NCBI RefSeq assembly: GCF_030252325.1 | Contig: NZ_CP126981.1 | Coordinates: 1,116,001 to 1,180,000, forward strand | DNA length: 64,000 bases | DNA from: Candidatus Mycobacterium wuenschmannii | Lineage (GTDB): Bacteria > Actinomycetota > Actinomycetes > Mycobacteriales > Mycobacteriaceae | Reading direction: 5' to 3' | Part shown: positions 28,115 to 36,480 of the stretch, piece after piece | How the letters are laid out: each line of letters opens with the position of its first letter | Numbering within the stretch: the stretch's first letter is position 1 | Translations under genes and position numbers: made by a program | The notes under the pieces: model-generated | Databases searched by the model: none | What the model was told of the DNA's origin: nothing | The model's input: only the letters and a program-made list of their open reading frames with translations

Positions 28115-29026
28115 ATGGATCAGAGCACACGCACCGACATCACAGTCAACGTCGAAGGTTTCTGGATGTTGCAAGCGTTGCTGGACATTCGTCACGTCGC
28201 GCCCGAATTACGATGTCGGCCATTCGTGTCCACCGATTCGATGGACTGGCTGAACGAGCATCCGGGCATGGCCGTCATGCGCGAACAAGGCATCGTCGAC
28301 GGCGAGACAGTTAATGACGCGGTCGCCGCCAGAATGCGCGTGCTGGCCGCCCCCGATCTTGAAATTGTCGCGCTGTTGTCCCGCGGCAAACTGCTCTACG
28401 GAGTCAAGGAGAAAGACGAGTCCGGCGACGAGGAGCAGGTTGGCTCCCGCGACATTCCGGACAACGAGTTCCGAGTTCTACTGGCCCGTCGCGGCCAGCA
28501 CTGGGTATCGGCCGTACGAGTCGGCGACGAGATCACCGTCGACGACGTCGCCATCGCAGATACCACGTCTATCGCGACGCTGGTCTTCGATGCGCTCGAG
28601 TCGATCCACCACGCCGAGCCCGCCGCAATCAACGCGGTGAACGTGCCGCTCGAAGAAATGCTTGAAATCACGAAAGCCTGGCAAAGCTCCGGGTTTAACG
28701 TTTTCTCCGGCGGAGACCTGCGCCGGCTGGGCATCAGCGCAGCGACCGTGGCCGCACTCGGCCAGGCGCTGTCGGACCCGGCCGCCGAAGCCGCGGTCTA
28801 CGCCCGCCAGTACCGCGACGACGACAAGGCGCCGAGCGCGTCGGTGCTTTCGCTCAAGGATGGATCTGGCGGCCGGATCGCCATGTACCAGCAGGCGCGC
28901 ACAGCAGGCTCAAATGAAGCCTGGCTCGCTATCTGCCCGGCCACTCCGCAGTTGGTACAGGTCGGTGTGAAGACCGTGCTGGAAACGCTTCCCTACGGAG
29001 AGTGGAAGACACACAGCAGAGTTTAA
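28115..29026 (+). CDS. espG5: ESX-5 PE/PPE chaperone EspG5
   Basis: A 303-residue cytosolic chaperone, near the 300 of M. tuberculosis EspG5 (Rv1794). EspG5 binds the tip of the PPE helical domain of ESX-5 PE-PPE dimers, keeps them soluble and directs them to this system. It has no signal peptide or membrane helix, and an alpha/beta pattern consistent with the quasi-twofold EspG fold. It lies 90 bp after esxN, with GAGAGAAGCGG before the ATG. A 176-bp gap with a palindrome separates it from eccD5. Confidence 0.95.
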   Translation: MDQSTRTDITVNVEGFWMLQALLDIRHVAPELRCRPFVSTDSMDWLNEHPGMAVMREQGIVDGETVNDAVAARMRVLAAPDLEIVALLSRGKLLYGVKEKDESGDEEQVGSRDIPDNEFRVLLARRGQHWVSAVRVGDEITVDDVAIADTTSIATLVFDALESIHHAEPAAINAVNVPLEEMLEITKAWQSSGFNVFSGGDLRRLGISAATVAALGQALSDPAAEAAVYARQYRDDDKAPSASVLSLKDGSGGRIAMYQQARTAGSNEAWLAICPATPQLVQVGVKTVLETLPYGEWKTHSRV

Positions 29027-29123
29027 CTAATCTTCACGCAGTTACCGCGCACGGCAACGTTTTTCAGGGCAGCATTTAGCAAAGATGCGGATGCCGCGAA
29101 ATGCTCTTAGAATCTGCTCAAAC

Positions 29124-29146
29124 AATTGTGACGCGACGTCACAATT
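29124..29146. promoter_or_regulatory. Perfect 10-3-10 palindrome upstream of eccD5
   Basis: AATTGTGACG at 29124-29133 and CGTCACAATT at 29137-29146 form a perfect inverted repeat around CGA. The half-site TGTGA...TCACA resembles a CRP/FNR site, but the spacing is 7 rather than 6 nt. It lies 57 bp before the eccD5 ATG inside an AT-rich stretch and could be an operator or a promoter-proximal hairpin. Confidence 0.5.
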
Positions 29147-29202
29147 ACACCTAGCGAGGCAAGACAGATGGACCCACAATTCGTCGACAGAGGGGTGCAG
29201 CG

Positions 29203-30717
29203 ATGACCGCAGTAGCTGAGGCGCCACAGCCTGGCACAGAGGCGGTCTCGTCGCCTCAATCGGCCGTGATCGGCATCATCGCCGGCGAGGGCGTGCAGAT
29301 CGGCGTCCTGCTGGACGCCAACGCCCCGGTGTCGGTGATGGTCGACCCGCTGCTGAAGGTCGTGAACGTCCGTCTGCGGGAATTGGGCCTCTCCGCGCTG
29401 GAGGCCAAGCAGCGCGGCCGCTGGGCACTGTGCCTGGTGGACGGCACGCCGCTGCGCGCCACCCAGTCACTCACCGAGCAGGATGTCTACGACGGCGACC
29501 GACTGTGGCTGCGCTTCGTCGAGGACACCGAGCACCGCTCGCAGGTCATCGAGCACATCTCGACGGCCGTTTCGGTCAACCTCAGCAAACGGTTCTCCTC
29601 GATCAACCCGTCGGTGGCGATTCAGGTCGGCGCCGCGATGGTCGGCGCCGGAGTCCTGCTGGGCTCCTTCCTGCTCGGCTGGTTCCGCTGGCACCACGAC
29701 TCCTGGGTCCCGGCTCCGTACGCAGCGGTCATCGCGGTGCTGGTGTTCACCGTCGCGCTGCTGATCCTGGGCCGCTCCCACACCGTGCAGAACCGCCGTG
29801 CCGGCGACATCCTGCTCTGGAGCGGGCTCGCACCGCTGGCGGTCTCGGCGGCGTCCGCGCCTCCCGGCCCCGTCGGCTCTCCGCACGCCCTGCTGGGCTT
29901 TGCGGTCACCACGGTCGCCGCGCTGATGATCATGCGCTTCACTGGCCGCCGACTGGGCACCGGAACCGCGATCGTCACCGTCTCGCTGATCGCGACGTTC
30001 GGCAGCCTGGCTCGGATGGCGTTCGACACCGGCGCCGTCACGCTGCTGACCACGACCCTGTTGGTCTGCGTCTTCGGGTACCACAGCGCACCGGCGATGT
30101 CTCGCTGGCTGTCCGGCATCCGGTTGCCCGTCTTCCCTTCGGCCACCAGCCGCTGGGTCTTCGAGGCCCGTCCCGACCTCCCGACCACCGTGGCGCACGG
30201 CGTCGACGGCGGACGTCCGACCCTGGAGGGCCCCGCGTCGATCCAGGACGTGGTGCTGCGAGCCGAGCGTGCCCGCTCGTTCCTGACCGGACTGCTGGTC
30301 GGTCTCGGTGTGCTGACGGTCGTCTCGCTGGCCGGGGTGTCCGACCCCCGCACGCACGACCGCTGGCTGCCGCTGCTGCTGGCCGCCACCACCGCAGGCT
30401 TCCTCATGCTGCGCGGCCGGTCCTATGTAGATCGTTGGCAGGCAATCATTCTCGCGGTCACGTCGGTCCTGATCGTCGGCGCGGTCGTGGTGCGCTACTC
30501 GCTGGTGCTGTCCTCAACGGCGGCCGTGTCGGTGACCGCCGGCCTGGCGGTGCTGCTGCCCGCGGCGGGTCTGACGGCCGCGGCGACGGTGCCCAACACG
30601 ATCTACAGCCCGCTGTTCCGCAAGCTCGTTGAGTGGGTCGAGTACCTCTGCCTGATGCCGATCTTCCCGCTGGCATTGTGGTTGATGAATGTCTATGCCG
30701 CGATCCGCTACCGGTAG
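29203..30717 (+). CDS. eccD5: ESX-5 membrane channel protein EccD5
   Basis: A 504-residue polytopic protein. A ubiquitin-like cytosolic domain (about residues 20-110, e.g. IGVLLDANAPVSVMVDPLL) is followed by a linker and about eleven hydrophobic helices from residue ~140 to the end. EccD dimers form the bulk of each protomer's membrane vestibule and bind EccC and EccE. The length matches M. tuberculosis EccD5 (Rv1795, about 503). Its last codons lie in a 54-bp tandem duplication that also feeds into mycP5. Confidence 0.97.
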   Translation: MTAVAEAPQPGTEAVSSPQSAVIGIIAGEGVQIGVLLDANAPVSVMVDPLLKVVNVRLRELGLSALEAKQRGRWALCLVDGTPLRATQSLTEQDVYDGDRLWLRFVEDTEHRSQVIEHISTAVSVNLSKRFSSINPSVAIQVGAAMVGAGVLLGSFLLGWFRWHHDSWVPAPYAAVIAVLVFTVALLILGRSHTVQNRRAGDILLWSGLAPLAVSAASAPPGPVGSPHALLGFAVTTVAALMIMRFTGRRLGTGTAIVTVSLIATFGSLARMAFDTGAVTLLTTTLLVCVFGYHSAPAMSRWLSGIRLPVFPSATSRWVFEARPDLPTTVAHGVDGGRPTLEGPASIQDVVLRAERARSFLTGLLVGLGVLTVVSLAGVSDPRTHDRWLPLLLAATTAGFLMLRGRSYVDRWQAIILAVTSVLIVGAVVVRYSLVLSSTAAVSVTAGLAVLLPAAGLTAAATVPNTIYSPLFRKLVEWVEYLCLMPIFPLALWLMNVYAAIRYR

Positions 30718-32548
30718 GGGCGTGGCGATCGCAAGCGCGGCGAAGCCGGGCGCAGCGGGTCGGCACGGTAAGGGACTGGCGATCGCAAGCGCGGCGAAGC
30801 GGGGCGCAGCGGGTCGGCACCGACTGCGGCCGCTTCGTGTGGCCGCAGTCTCCGCCACCACACTGATCGTGGCCTCGGTAGCCCTGTCGGGCTCACCGGC
30901 CTACGCCATCAACCCCCCGGGCATCGATCCGGCGGCGACGCCGCCGGACAGCCCGCCTGGGCCGCAGCAGCCGACGAAGCAGAACTCGTACTGCACCGAG
31001 GTTGGGGTGTTGCCGGGCACCGACTTTCGTGTCCAGCCCAAGTACATGGACATGCTCAACCTGCCCGAGGCGTGGAAGTTCGGGCGTGGTGGCGGCGTGC
31101 GGGTTGCCGTCATCGACACCGGCGTCACCCCGCATCCGCGGTTACCCCACCTGATTCCGGGGGGCGACTATGTGACCGCCGGCGACGGGCTATCTGACTG
31201 CGACGCCCACGGCACGCTCGTGGCGTCGATGATTGCCGCGTCCCCCGGGAGCAACGGCCCTGCGGAAGCACCCGGACCCCGGCGCCCACCGCCGGTGCCC
31301 ACCAGGGAACCACCGCCGCAGGCGCCGCCGCCGCAAACGATCAGCGTCGCCCCGCCGCCGCCGCAGACCATTACGTTGGTCCCGGCGCCGCCCGCGCAAG
31401 AGGATGCCCCGGCATGTCCGTGGTGCCCGCCGGGCAATAAGGCGGCTGGAGCGTCCAGCCACGATCAGGGCAAGACGGTGCTGCCGCACAATCCCCGTGG
31501 CGGACACGGCCAGATCGTCTCGGTGGATTATCCGCGGCCGGCCGCGCCGCAGCCGCCGTTGGATCCGCCGCCACCACCGGCGCCGAGCGACGCCTACAGC
31601 GGCATCGCCCCCGACGTCGATCTGATCTCAATTCGCCAGTCCAGCCAGGCTTTTGGGCTCAAGGACGCCTACACCGGCGACCAGGATCCGCAGACTCGGC
31701 AGAAGTCGGACAACATCCGGACGATGGCGCGGGCCATCGTGCACGCCGCGAACATGGGCGCCCAGGTGATCAACATCTCGCAGGTGCTGTGTATGAGCGC
31801 CCGCAGCATGATCGACCAACCCGACCTCGGCGCGGCCGTCCGCTACGCAGCGGTCGACAAGGACGCGGTCATCGTTGCGGCCGCGGGTGACACCAGCCAG
31901 CGCGACTGCAAAGAGAATCCCCTGGTGGATCCGTTGCACCCCAACGACTCTCGTGACTGGAATGGAGTGACTACAGTGGTCACCCCGTCCTGGTTCAGCG
32001 ACTACGTCCTGACCGTCGGCGCGGTGGATGCCTCCGGCACGCCGATGGACAAACTGAGCGTCGCGGGGCCCTGGGTAGGCATCGCCGCGCCCGGCACCGA
32101 CGTGGTCGGCCTGTCGCCGCGAGATGACAGCCTGATCAACGCGATTGACGGTCCGGACAACACGCTGCTGGTGCCGTCCGGGACCAGCTTCTCGACCGCG
32201 ATCGTGTCCGGTGTGGCCGCGTTGGTGCGGGCGAAATACCCGAACCTGTCGGCGCATCAGATCATCGACCGCCTGATTCGGACGGCGCGCGCCCCCGCCC
32301 GCGGCGTCGACAACCAGATCGGCCACGGGATCGTGGATCCGGTTGCCGCGCTGACCTGGGATGTGCCGGAAGGCTCTGTCCTGCCGAAGGATACGGCGAA
32401 ACCGCTCAAGCTGCCGCCCGCCGCCCCGCCGCGCAACATGGTGCCGGTGTGGGTCGCTGCGGGTGGCTTCGGTGGTGCGTTGCTGCTGGCCGGCCTCATC
32501 TTCGGTGGAGCCGTTTTGATGAGGAAAACAACAGGGAGACAGGAATGA
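30689..32548 (+). CDS. mycP5: ESX-5 mycosin protease MycP5
   Basis: A 619-residue subtilisin-like serine protease, longer than M. tuberculosis MycP5 (about 585). The signal region ends near SGSPAYA (about residue 73). The triad is Asp in VAVIDTGV (~143), His in CDAHGTLVAS (~174) and Ser in SGTSFSTA (~499), with a long Pro-rich loop (about 190-290) inserted in the protease domain as in other MycP5. One C-terminal membrane helix (MVPVWVAAGGFGGALLLAGL) anchors it. MycP stabilises the membrane complex. ATG 30689 overlaps eccD5 by 29 bp. The N-terminal ~45 residues come largely from the 54-bp duplication and contain VAIASAAKPGAAGRH twice; a later start (GTG 30722 or 30839) is possible. Confidence 0.95.
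   Translation: MSMPRSATGRGVAIASAAKPGAAGRHGKGLAIASAAKRGAAGRHRLRPLRVAAVSATTLIVASVALSGSPAYAINPPGIDPAATPPDSPPGPQQPTKQNSYCTEVGVLPGTDFRVQPKYMDMLNLPEAWKFGRGGGVRVAVIDTGVTPHPRLPHLIPGGDYVTAGDGLSDCDAHGTLVASMIAASPGSNGPAEAPGPRRPPPVPTREPPPQAPPPQTISVAPPPPQTITLVPAPPAQEDAPACPWCPPGNKAAGASSHDQGKTVLPHNPRGGHGQIVSVDYPRPAAPQPPLDPPPPPAPSDAYSGIAPDVDLISIRQSSQAFGLKDAYTGDQDPQTRQKSDNIRTMARAIVHAANMGAQVINISQVLCMSARSMIDQPDLGAAVRYAAVDKDAVIVAAAGDTSQRDCKENPLVDPLHPNDSRDWNGVTTVVTPSWFSDYVLTVGAVDASGTPMDKLSVAGPWVGIAAPGTDVVGLSPRDDSLINAIDGPDNTLLVPSGTSFSTAIVSGVAALVRAKYPNLSAHQIIDRLIRTARAPARGVDNQIGHGIVDPVAALTWDVPEGSVLPKDTAKPLKLPPAAPPRNMVPVWVAAGGFGGALLLAGLIFGGAVLMRKTTGRQE
30712..30820 (+). repeat. Tandem 54-bp duplication at the eccD5/mycP5 junction (REP-like)
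   Basis: Two copies of a 44-bp core (30723-30766 and 30777-30820) differ at one base and lie 54 bp apart. The 10-bp spacers also match, so the unit is 54 bp, or 18 codons. Each copy preserves a stop in the eccD5 frame (TAG 30715, TAA 30769) and is open in the mycP5 frame. The core beginning GGCGATCGCAAGCGCGGC resembles a dispersed mycobacterial intergenic repeat that I recall only loosely. Confidence 0.75.
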
Positions 32549-33717
32549 AGGCACAACGCGAGTACGGGCTGTCCCTCTCGTGGGCGCGAGTCACCACCGT
32601 GTTCCTGATTGACGTTGCGCTGCTGGTGATTGCGAGCCATCTGCCGGACTCCTGGCAGGCCGATCGCAACCTGACGCTGTGGATCGGCGTCGGTCTGGCG
32701 GTCATCCTGACCGTCGTCGCCTTGCTGACCAACGGGGGAGTGCCGGTGTCGTCGGCCCCGATCGCCCGGGTGCGCAACTGGTACGCCGACCCGGAGGCGC
32801 TGACGGTCGGTTGCACACCGGCCATCGACCACCGCCGGCAGTTCAGCCGCGACACCGTCGGCATCCGTGAGCACGACGGCAAGCTGATCGCGGTGATCGC
32901 AGTCGACGGCGCGGGCGAGCAGGGCCGGCACCGTCACCGCGATGGGCTGGCGACCACCATCCCGCTGGAAGCAGTCGTTACGTCGTTGCGGCAGTTCGAT
33001 GTTCGCCTCGACAGCGTCGACGTGATCTCCGTTGGCGCCCGCACCGCCAGCAAGGGCGTGCAGGCGGCCGCGCGCGACGACTTCGGCGGCGACCGCCGTC
33101 CGATCGAGGAGCGCAACACCTGGCTGGTGCTTCGGATGGACCCGCAGCACAACGTCAGCGCCGTCGCGGCCCGCGATTCGGTGGCTTGCACCCTGGCCGC
33201 CGCAACCGAGCGGCTGGCCAACGATCTCGACGGACGCAGCTGCGTCGCGCGCCCGCTGACCGCCGACGAGATCGTCGACGTGGACGACGCCGTGCTGGCC
33301 GGTCTGCAGCCGGCGCACGTCCGGCCGTTCTGGCGCTACCTGAAGACCCCGGACGGCTACGTGACCAGCTTCTGGGTGTCGCCCGGCGACATCACCAGCG
33401 AGACGCTCGAGGAGCTGTGGCTCACCGACGCCGACACCACGGTCATGACGATCCGCATTATCGCCGAGGGTCACGAGGCCGACGTGTCGGTGTGGGTTCG
33501 GTACCACAGCGACAAGCGCCTGCGGAAAGAGGCCTTCAGCGGTCTGAACCGCCTGACCGGGCGTCAGCTCGGCGCGGTGGCGGCCAGCCTCCCGGCTCCC
33601 ACGTCTCGTCGCCCGCTCCCGATGCCGAGCCGCACGCTGGGCCACACCGAGGACATCCTGGTTCCGGTGGGCGCAGTGGCTGGGCAGCAGGCGAGCGGTT
33701 TCGAAGCCTTACGATAA
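32545..33717 (+). CDS. eccE5: ESX-5 membrane complex component EccE5
   Basis: A 390-residue protein with two N-terminal membrane helices (about 15-35 and 42-60) and a cytosolic/peripheral domain containing the TVGIREHDGKLIAVIAVDG pattern of EccE. EccE sits at the periphery of the hexameric ESX-5 complex. The ATG overlaps the mycP5 stop as ATGA, with GGGAGACAGGA before it, indicating coupled translation. It is slightly shorter than M. tuberculosis EccE5 (about 406). Confidence 0.95.
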   Translation: MKAQREYGLSLSWARVTTVFLIDVALLVIASHLPDSWQADRNLTLWIGVGLAVILTVVALLTNGGVPVSSAPIARVRNWYADPEALTVGCTPAIDHRRQFSRDTVGIREHDGKLIAVIAVDGAGEQGRHRHRDGLATTIPLEAVVTSLRQFDVRLDSVDVISVGARTASKGVQAAARDDFGGDRRPIEERNTWLVLRMDPQHNVSAVAARDSVACTLAAATERLANDLDGRSCVARPLTADEIVDVDDAVLAGLQPAHVRPFWRYLKTPDGYVTSFWVSPGDITSETLEELWLTDADTTVMTIRIIAEGHEADVSVWVRYHSDKRLRKEAFSGLNRLTGRQLGAVAASLPAPTSRRPLPMPSRTLGHTEDILVPVGAVAGQQASGFEALR

Positions 33718-33721
33718 AGGG

Positions 33722-35554
33722 ATGACGCGACCGCAGACCAACGCGCCGGATTCCCGCAACGCGATGGTCGCGGGGCTGCTGGCGTCCGGAATATCGGTCA
33801 ATGGGCTTCAGCCCAGCCACAATCCGCAAGTGGCACTGCGGATGTTCACGACGGCCACCAGCCTCGACCCGGAGATGTGCGACGCCTGGCTGGCCCGCGT
33901 GCTGGCCGGCGACCAGACCATCGAGGTACTGACCGGCGCGTGGCAGTCGGTGAAGACGTTCGGCTGGGAGATCCGCCGGCTCGGTCTGACGGAGCTCGAG
34001 TTCCGGCCCGAGGTGTCCGACGGGATGTTCCTGAAGCTCGCTGTGACCAGCGTGGAGTCGCTTGCCGCGGCCTACGCGGCCGCGCTCACCGAGGCCAAGC
34101 GATACACCGATGCGGCCGAACTGTTGGATTCGATAACGCCGCGACACGCCTCCGATGAGGAACTGGTCAAGTATGTGCGGGGCCTGCTGCATTTCCGCAC
34201 CGGCCGCTGGCCCGACGTGCTCGCGCAGTTCCCGCCCGGGGCCGGTTGGCGGCACCCCGAGCTGAAAGCGGCCGGGGCCGCGATGGCCACCACCGCGTTG
34301 GCATCGCTGGGCGTCTTCGAGGAGGCGACCAGGCGCGCCCAGGAGGCGATCGAGGGGGACCGGGTGCCCAGCGCGGCCAACGTCGCGATGTACACCCAGG
34401 GCATGTGCTTCCGGCATCTCGGCCGGGAAGAGGAGGCCGTCGAGGCCCTGCGCCGGGTGTACTCGCGCGATGCGAAGTTCACACCGGCCCGTGAGGCGCT
34501 GGACAACCCGAACTACCGCTTGGTCTTGACGGACCCGGAAACCATTGAGGCACGCACAGATCCGTGGGATGCGGACAGCGCGCCCACCCGCGAGCAGGCC
34601 GAGGCCGCCAAGCACGCCGAGATGGCCAAGAAGTACCTCGACGAGGGCGACTCCGAGCTCAACGCCATGCTCGGCATGGACGCCGCCAAGCGGGAAATCA
34701 AACTGATCAAGTCGACAACCAAGGTGAACCTGGCCCGCGCGAAAATGGGCCTGCCGGTGCCGGTGACGTCGCGGCACACACTACTGCTCGGACCTCCTGG
34801 AACCGGCAAAACCTCTGTGGCACGGGCCTTTTCGAAGCAACTGTGCGGGCTGACCGTATTGCGTAAACCGTTGGTGGTGGAGACCAGCCGCGCAAAGTTG
34901 TTGGGCCGCTACATGGCCGACGCGGAGAAGAACACCGAAGAAATGCTCGAGGAAGCGCGCGGCGGGGCGGTGTTCTTCGACGAGATGCACAACCTGCACG
35001 AGAGCGGTTACTCCACCGGTGACGCCTACGGAAACGCGATCATCAACACCTTGCTGCTGTACATGGAGAACCACCGCGACGAACTGGTGGTCTTCGGGGC
35101 GGGGTACGCCAAGGCGATGGACAAGATGCTCGAGGTCAACCAAGGTCTGCGACGCCGGTTCTCCACCGTCATCGAGTTCTTCAGCTACAACCCGAAAGAG
35201 CTTGTCGCGCTGACTCAGCTGATGGGCCGGGAGAACGAGGACATCATCACCGACGACGCGGTCGAGGGACTGCTGCCGTCCTACACCCGGTTCTACGAGG
35301 ACGAGACACTCTCCTCGGACGGCGACTTGATCCGCGGCATCGACACGCTCGGCAACGCCGGCTTCGTGCGCAATGTGGTGGAGAAGGCCCGCGATCACCG
35401 CAGCTTCCGGCTCGACGACGAAGACCTCGACGCGGTGCTGGCCAGTGACTTCGACGAATTCAGCGACGACCAGCTGCGCCGGTTCAAGGAGCTGACCCGC
35501 GACGACCTCGCCGAGGGACTCAGCGCGGCGGTGGCCGAGAAGAAGAGCGACTGA
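33722..35554 (+). CDS. eccA5: ESX-5 cytosolic AAA+ ATPase EccA5
   Basis: A 610-residue protein, the same length as M. tuberculosis EccA5 (Rv1798). The N-terminal TPR-like domain (about 1-270) precedes a CbxX/CfqX-type AAA+ domain with Walker A GPPGTGKTS near residue 362 and Walker B GGAVFFDEMHNL near 417. EccA is thought to recycle or disassemble EspG-PE-PPE complexes before export. The ATG lies 4 bp after the eccE5 stop, so it ends the eccD5-mycP5-eccE5-eccA5 operon. A 14-bp inverted repeat follows the stop. Confidence 0.96.
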   Translation: MTRPQTNAPDSRNAMVAGLLASGISVNGLQPSHNPQVALRMFTTATSLDPEMCDAWLARVLAGDQTIEVLTGAWQSVKTFGWEIRRLGLTELEFRPEVSDGMFLKLAVTSVESLAAAYAAALTEAKRYTDAAELLDSITPRHASDEELVKYVRGLLHFRTGRWPDVLAQFPPGAGWRHPELKAAGAAMATTALASLGVFEEATRRAQEAIEGDRVPSAANVAMYTQGMCFRHLGREEEAVEALRRVYSRDAKFTPAREALDNPNYRLVLTDPETIEARTDPWDADSAPTREQAEAAKHAEMAKKYLDEGDSELNAMLGMDAAKREIKLIKSTTKVNLARAKMGLPVPVTSRHTLLLGPPGTGKTSVARAFSKQLCGLTVLRKPLVVETSRAKLLGRYMADAEKNTEEMLEEARGGAVFFDEMHNLHESGYSTGDAYGNAIINTLLLYMENHRDELVVFGAGYAKAMDKMLEVNQGLRRRFSTVIEFFSYNPKELVALTQLMGRENEDIITDDAVEGLLPSYTRFYEDETLSSDGDLIRGIDTLGNAGFVRNVVEKARDHRSFRLDDEDLDAVLASDFDEFSDDQLRRFKELTRDDLAEGLSAAVAEKKSD

Positions 35555-35565
35555 AGTCACTGAGC

Positions 35566-35604
35566 CGCAACATCTTTGGGGTATATTGCGCCAAAGATGT
35601 TGCG
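35566..35604 (+). terminator. 14-bp inverted repeat after eccA5
   Basis: CGCAACATCTTTGG (35566-35579) and its exact complement (35591-35604) enclose an 11-nt loop, 11 bp after the eccA5 stop. There is no T tract. It most likely ends the ESX-5 operon before the M-box leader; an operator role cannot be excluded. Confidence 0.6.
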
Positions 35605-35717
35605 CCAGAAACAGAGCTGCGTCTCGGCAATCCAGAGACTTCGGCTCGCCGCACATGTGAGTTCACCCAGGGGTGAGTTGACTCGCGACGATCGTGGTGG
35701 AACTATGACCGGAGCAA

Positions 35718-35883
35718 GCACCTCGCTAGGTGAGGCGTCTGCACGGATACAGGCCACTGACCTCAAATGTCGAAAGACGCCCAGGGTCAGGACAGCTCCT
35801 CCCGGCTTAAGGGTTGAGCCCAAGTGGCTTCCGGGTCCACCGGATACGCCGTGCAGTGCCAAAGCTCTGTCGAGAGGGGTGCA
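35718..35883 (+). ncRNA. M-box (ykoK) magnesium riboswitch
   Basis: The segment carries the conserved M-box blocks in order: CTAGGTGAGGC (35726-35736), GGATAC, AAATGTCGAAAGACGCC (35765-35781), CAGGGTCA, CTTAAGGG (35806-35813), GGATACGCC and CAGTGCCAAAGCTCTG (35854-35869). It is closed by a P1 stem, GCACCTCG with CGAG...GGGTGC. M-box RNAs fold on binding Mg2+ and shut down Mg2+-uptake genes. M. tuberculosis is reported to have one before PE20. The downstream PE-PPE-mgtC genes fit that control. Confidence 0.93.
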
Positions 35884-36107
35884 GCGACCGGCCTGATCAG
35901 GCCGGATTCGCTACGTCCCGCGTGCACCGTGTCGGCACCCCCGCGTGCCCTGGCCGCGAGGAGGTGAGGCGAAGTGAGTCCCAGCGATAGTCCGTATCCG
36001 AGACCGGTGACCGTTTCGTCCAGGTCCGGCCTCGGCGTCCACAACATCCACTGACTCGGCTGACGCCGCTTCAATCAGCCACGCGCGCTTGATCTTTGCC
36101 GCGCGTG
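35884..36107 (+). promoter_or_regulatory. Leader hairpins downstream of the M-box
   Basis: Three stems follow the aptamer: a palindromic CCGGCC-TGATCA-GGCCGG hairpin (35884-35911 with flanks); CGGCGTC at 36033-36039 with GACGCCG at 36062-36068, which straddles the leader-ORF stop; and CACGCGCG at 36080-36087 with CGCGCGTG at 36100-36107. None has a T tract, so the expression platform may use Rho or control of translation. The 10-mer AGGTGAGGCG of the aptamer (35728) recurs at 35962 over the leader-ORF Shine-Dalgarno. Confidence 0.55.
35974..36054 (+). CDS. Predicted proline-rich leader peptide (MgtL-like uORF)
   Basis: A 26-codon ORF from GTG 35974 to TGA 36052. AGGAGGTGA lies before it, a full 9-nt complement to the 16S tail, with 9 nt from the end of AGGAGG to the start. 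The peptide starts MSPSDSPYPRPVTV, with four Pro in the first eleven codons. Salmonella MgtL (starts MEPDPTPLPR) is a similar Pro-rich leader peptide in the Mg2+-controlled mgtA leader. The stop falls inside a predicted hairpin. Translation and function are inferred, not shown. Confidence 0.55.
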   Translation: MSPSDSPYPRPVTVSSRSGLGVHNIH

Positions 36108-36167
36108 CCCACTTGTCGTGCCCTGGCACAGCGGCCGTTTCCGCATGCCCGCGCAAAGGAGTACCCG

Positions 36168-36467
36168 ATGACTTTTGTGACGACGCAACCCGAACTGCTC
36201 GCCGCGGCGGCCGCCCGGTTGGCCGTTGTCGGCTCAGAACTGGCGGCACAGAATGCCGCGGCGATGGCCCCGACGTCTGCGGTGGTCCCCGCGGCAGCCG
36301 ATGAGATATCCGCCCTGGCCGCAGCACAATTCGTCTCGCAGGCAGCGCTGTATCAGGCGGTGGCCGCACAGGCGGTCGCGGTGCACGACTCTTTCGTCGA
36401 CGTCCTCGGCGCCAGCGCCGCGTCCTACGCCGCCACCGAAGCCGCGAACGCAAGTTCAGCGATCTGA
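36168..36467 (+). CDS. PE family protein (PE20-like position)
   Basis: A 99-residue PE-only protein, starting [11 protein letters not shown] and clearly diverged from the three ESX-5-locus PE proteins. It ends with YAATEAAN (YxxxE signal). AAAGGAG precedes the ATG by 7 nt. It is the first gene after the M-box leader and pairs with the PPE gene 13 bp downstream. In M. tuberculosis PE20/PPE31 were reported to promote Mg2+ uptake across the outer membrane. The same role here is inferred from the riboswitch and mgtC. Confidence 0.92.
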   Translation: MTFVTTQPELLAAAAARLAVVGSELAAQNAAAMAPTSAVVPAAADEISALAAAQFVSQAALYQAVAAQAVAVHDSFVDVLGASAASYAATEAANASSAI

Positions 36468-36480
36468 CAGGAGCGCCACC

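Noticed and set aside
29127..29143. CRP site upstream of eccD5
   Set aside because: TGTGA and TCACA are separated by 7 nt instead of 6, so a CRP call is not justified; kept only as an unassigned palindrome.
35959..36010. A second, tandem M-box starting at AGGTGAGGC
   Set aside because: The later conserved blocks (AAATGTC..AAAGACGCC, CAGTGC.AAAGCTCT) are absent; the segment is better explained as the leader-ORF ribosome site.
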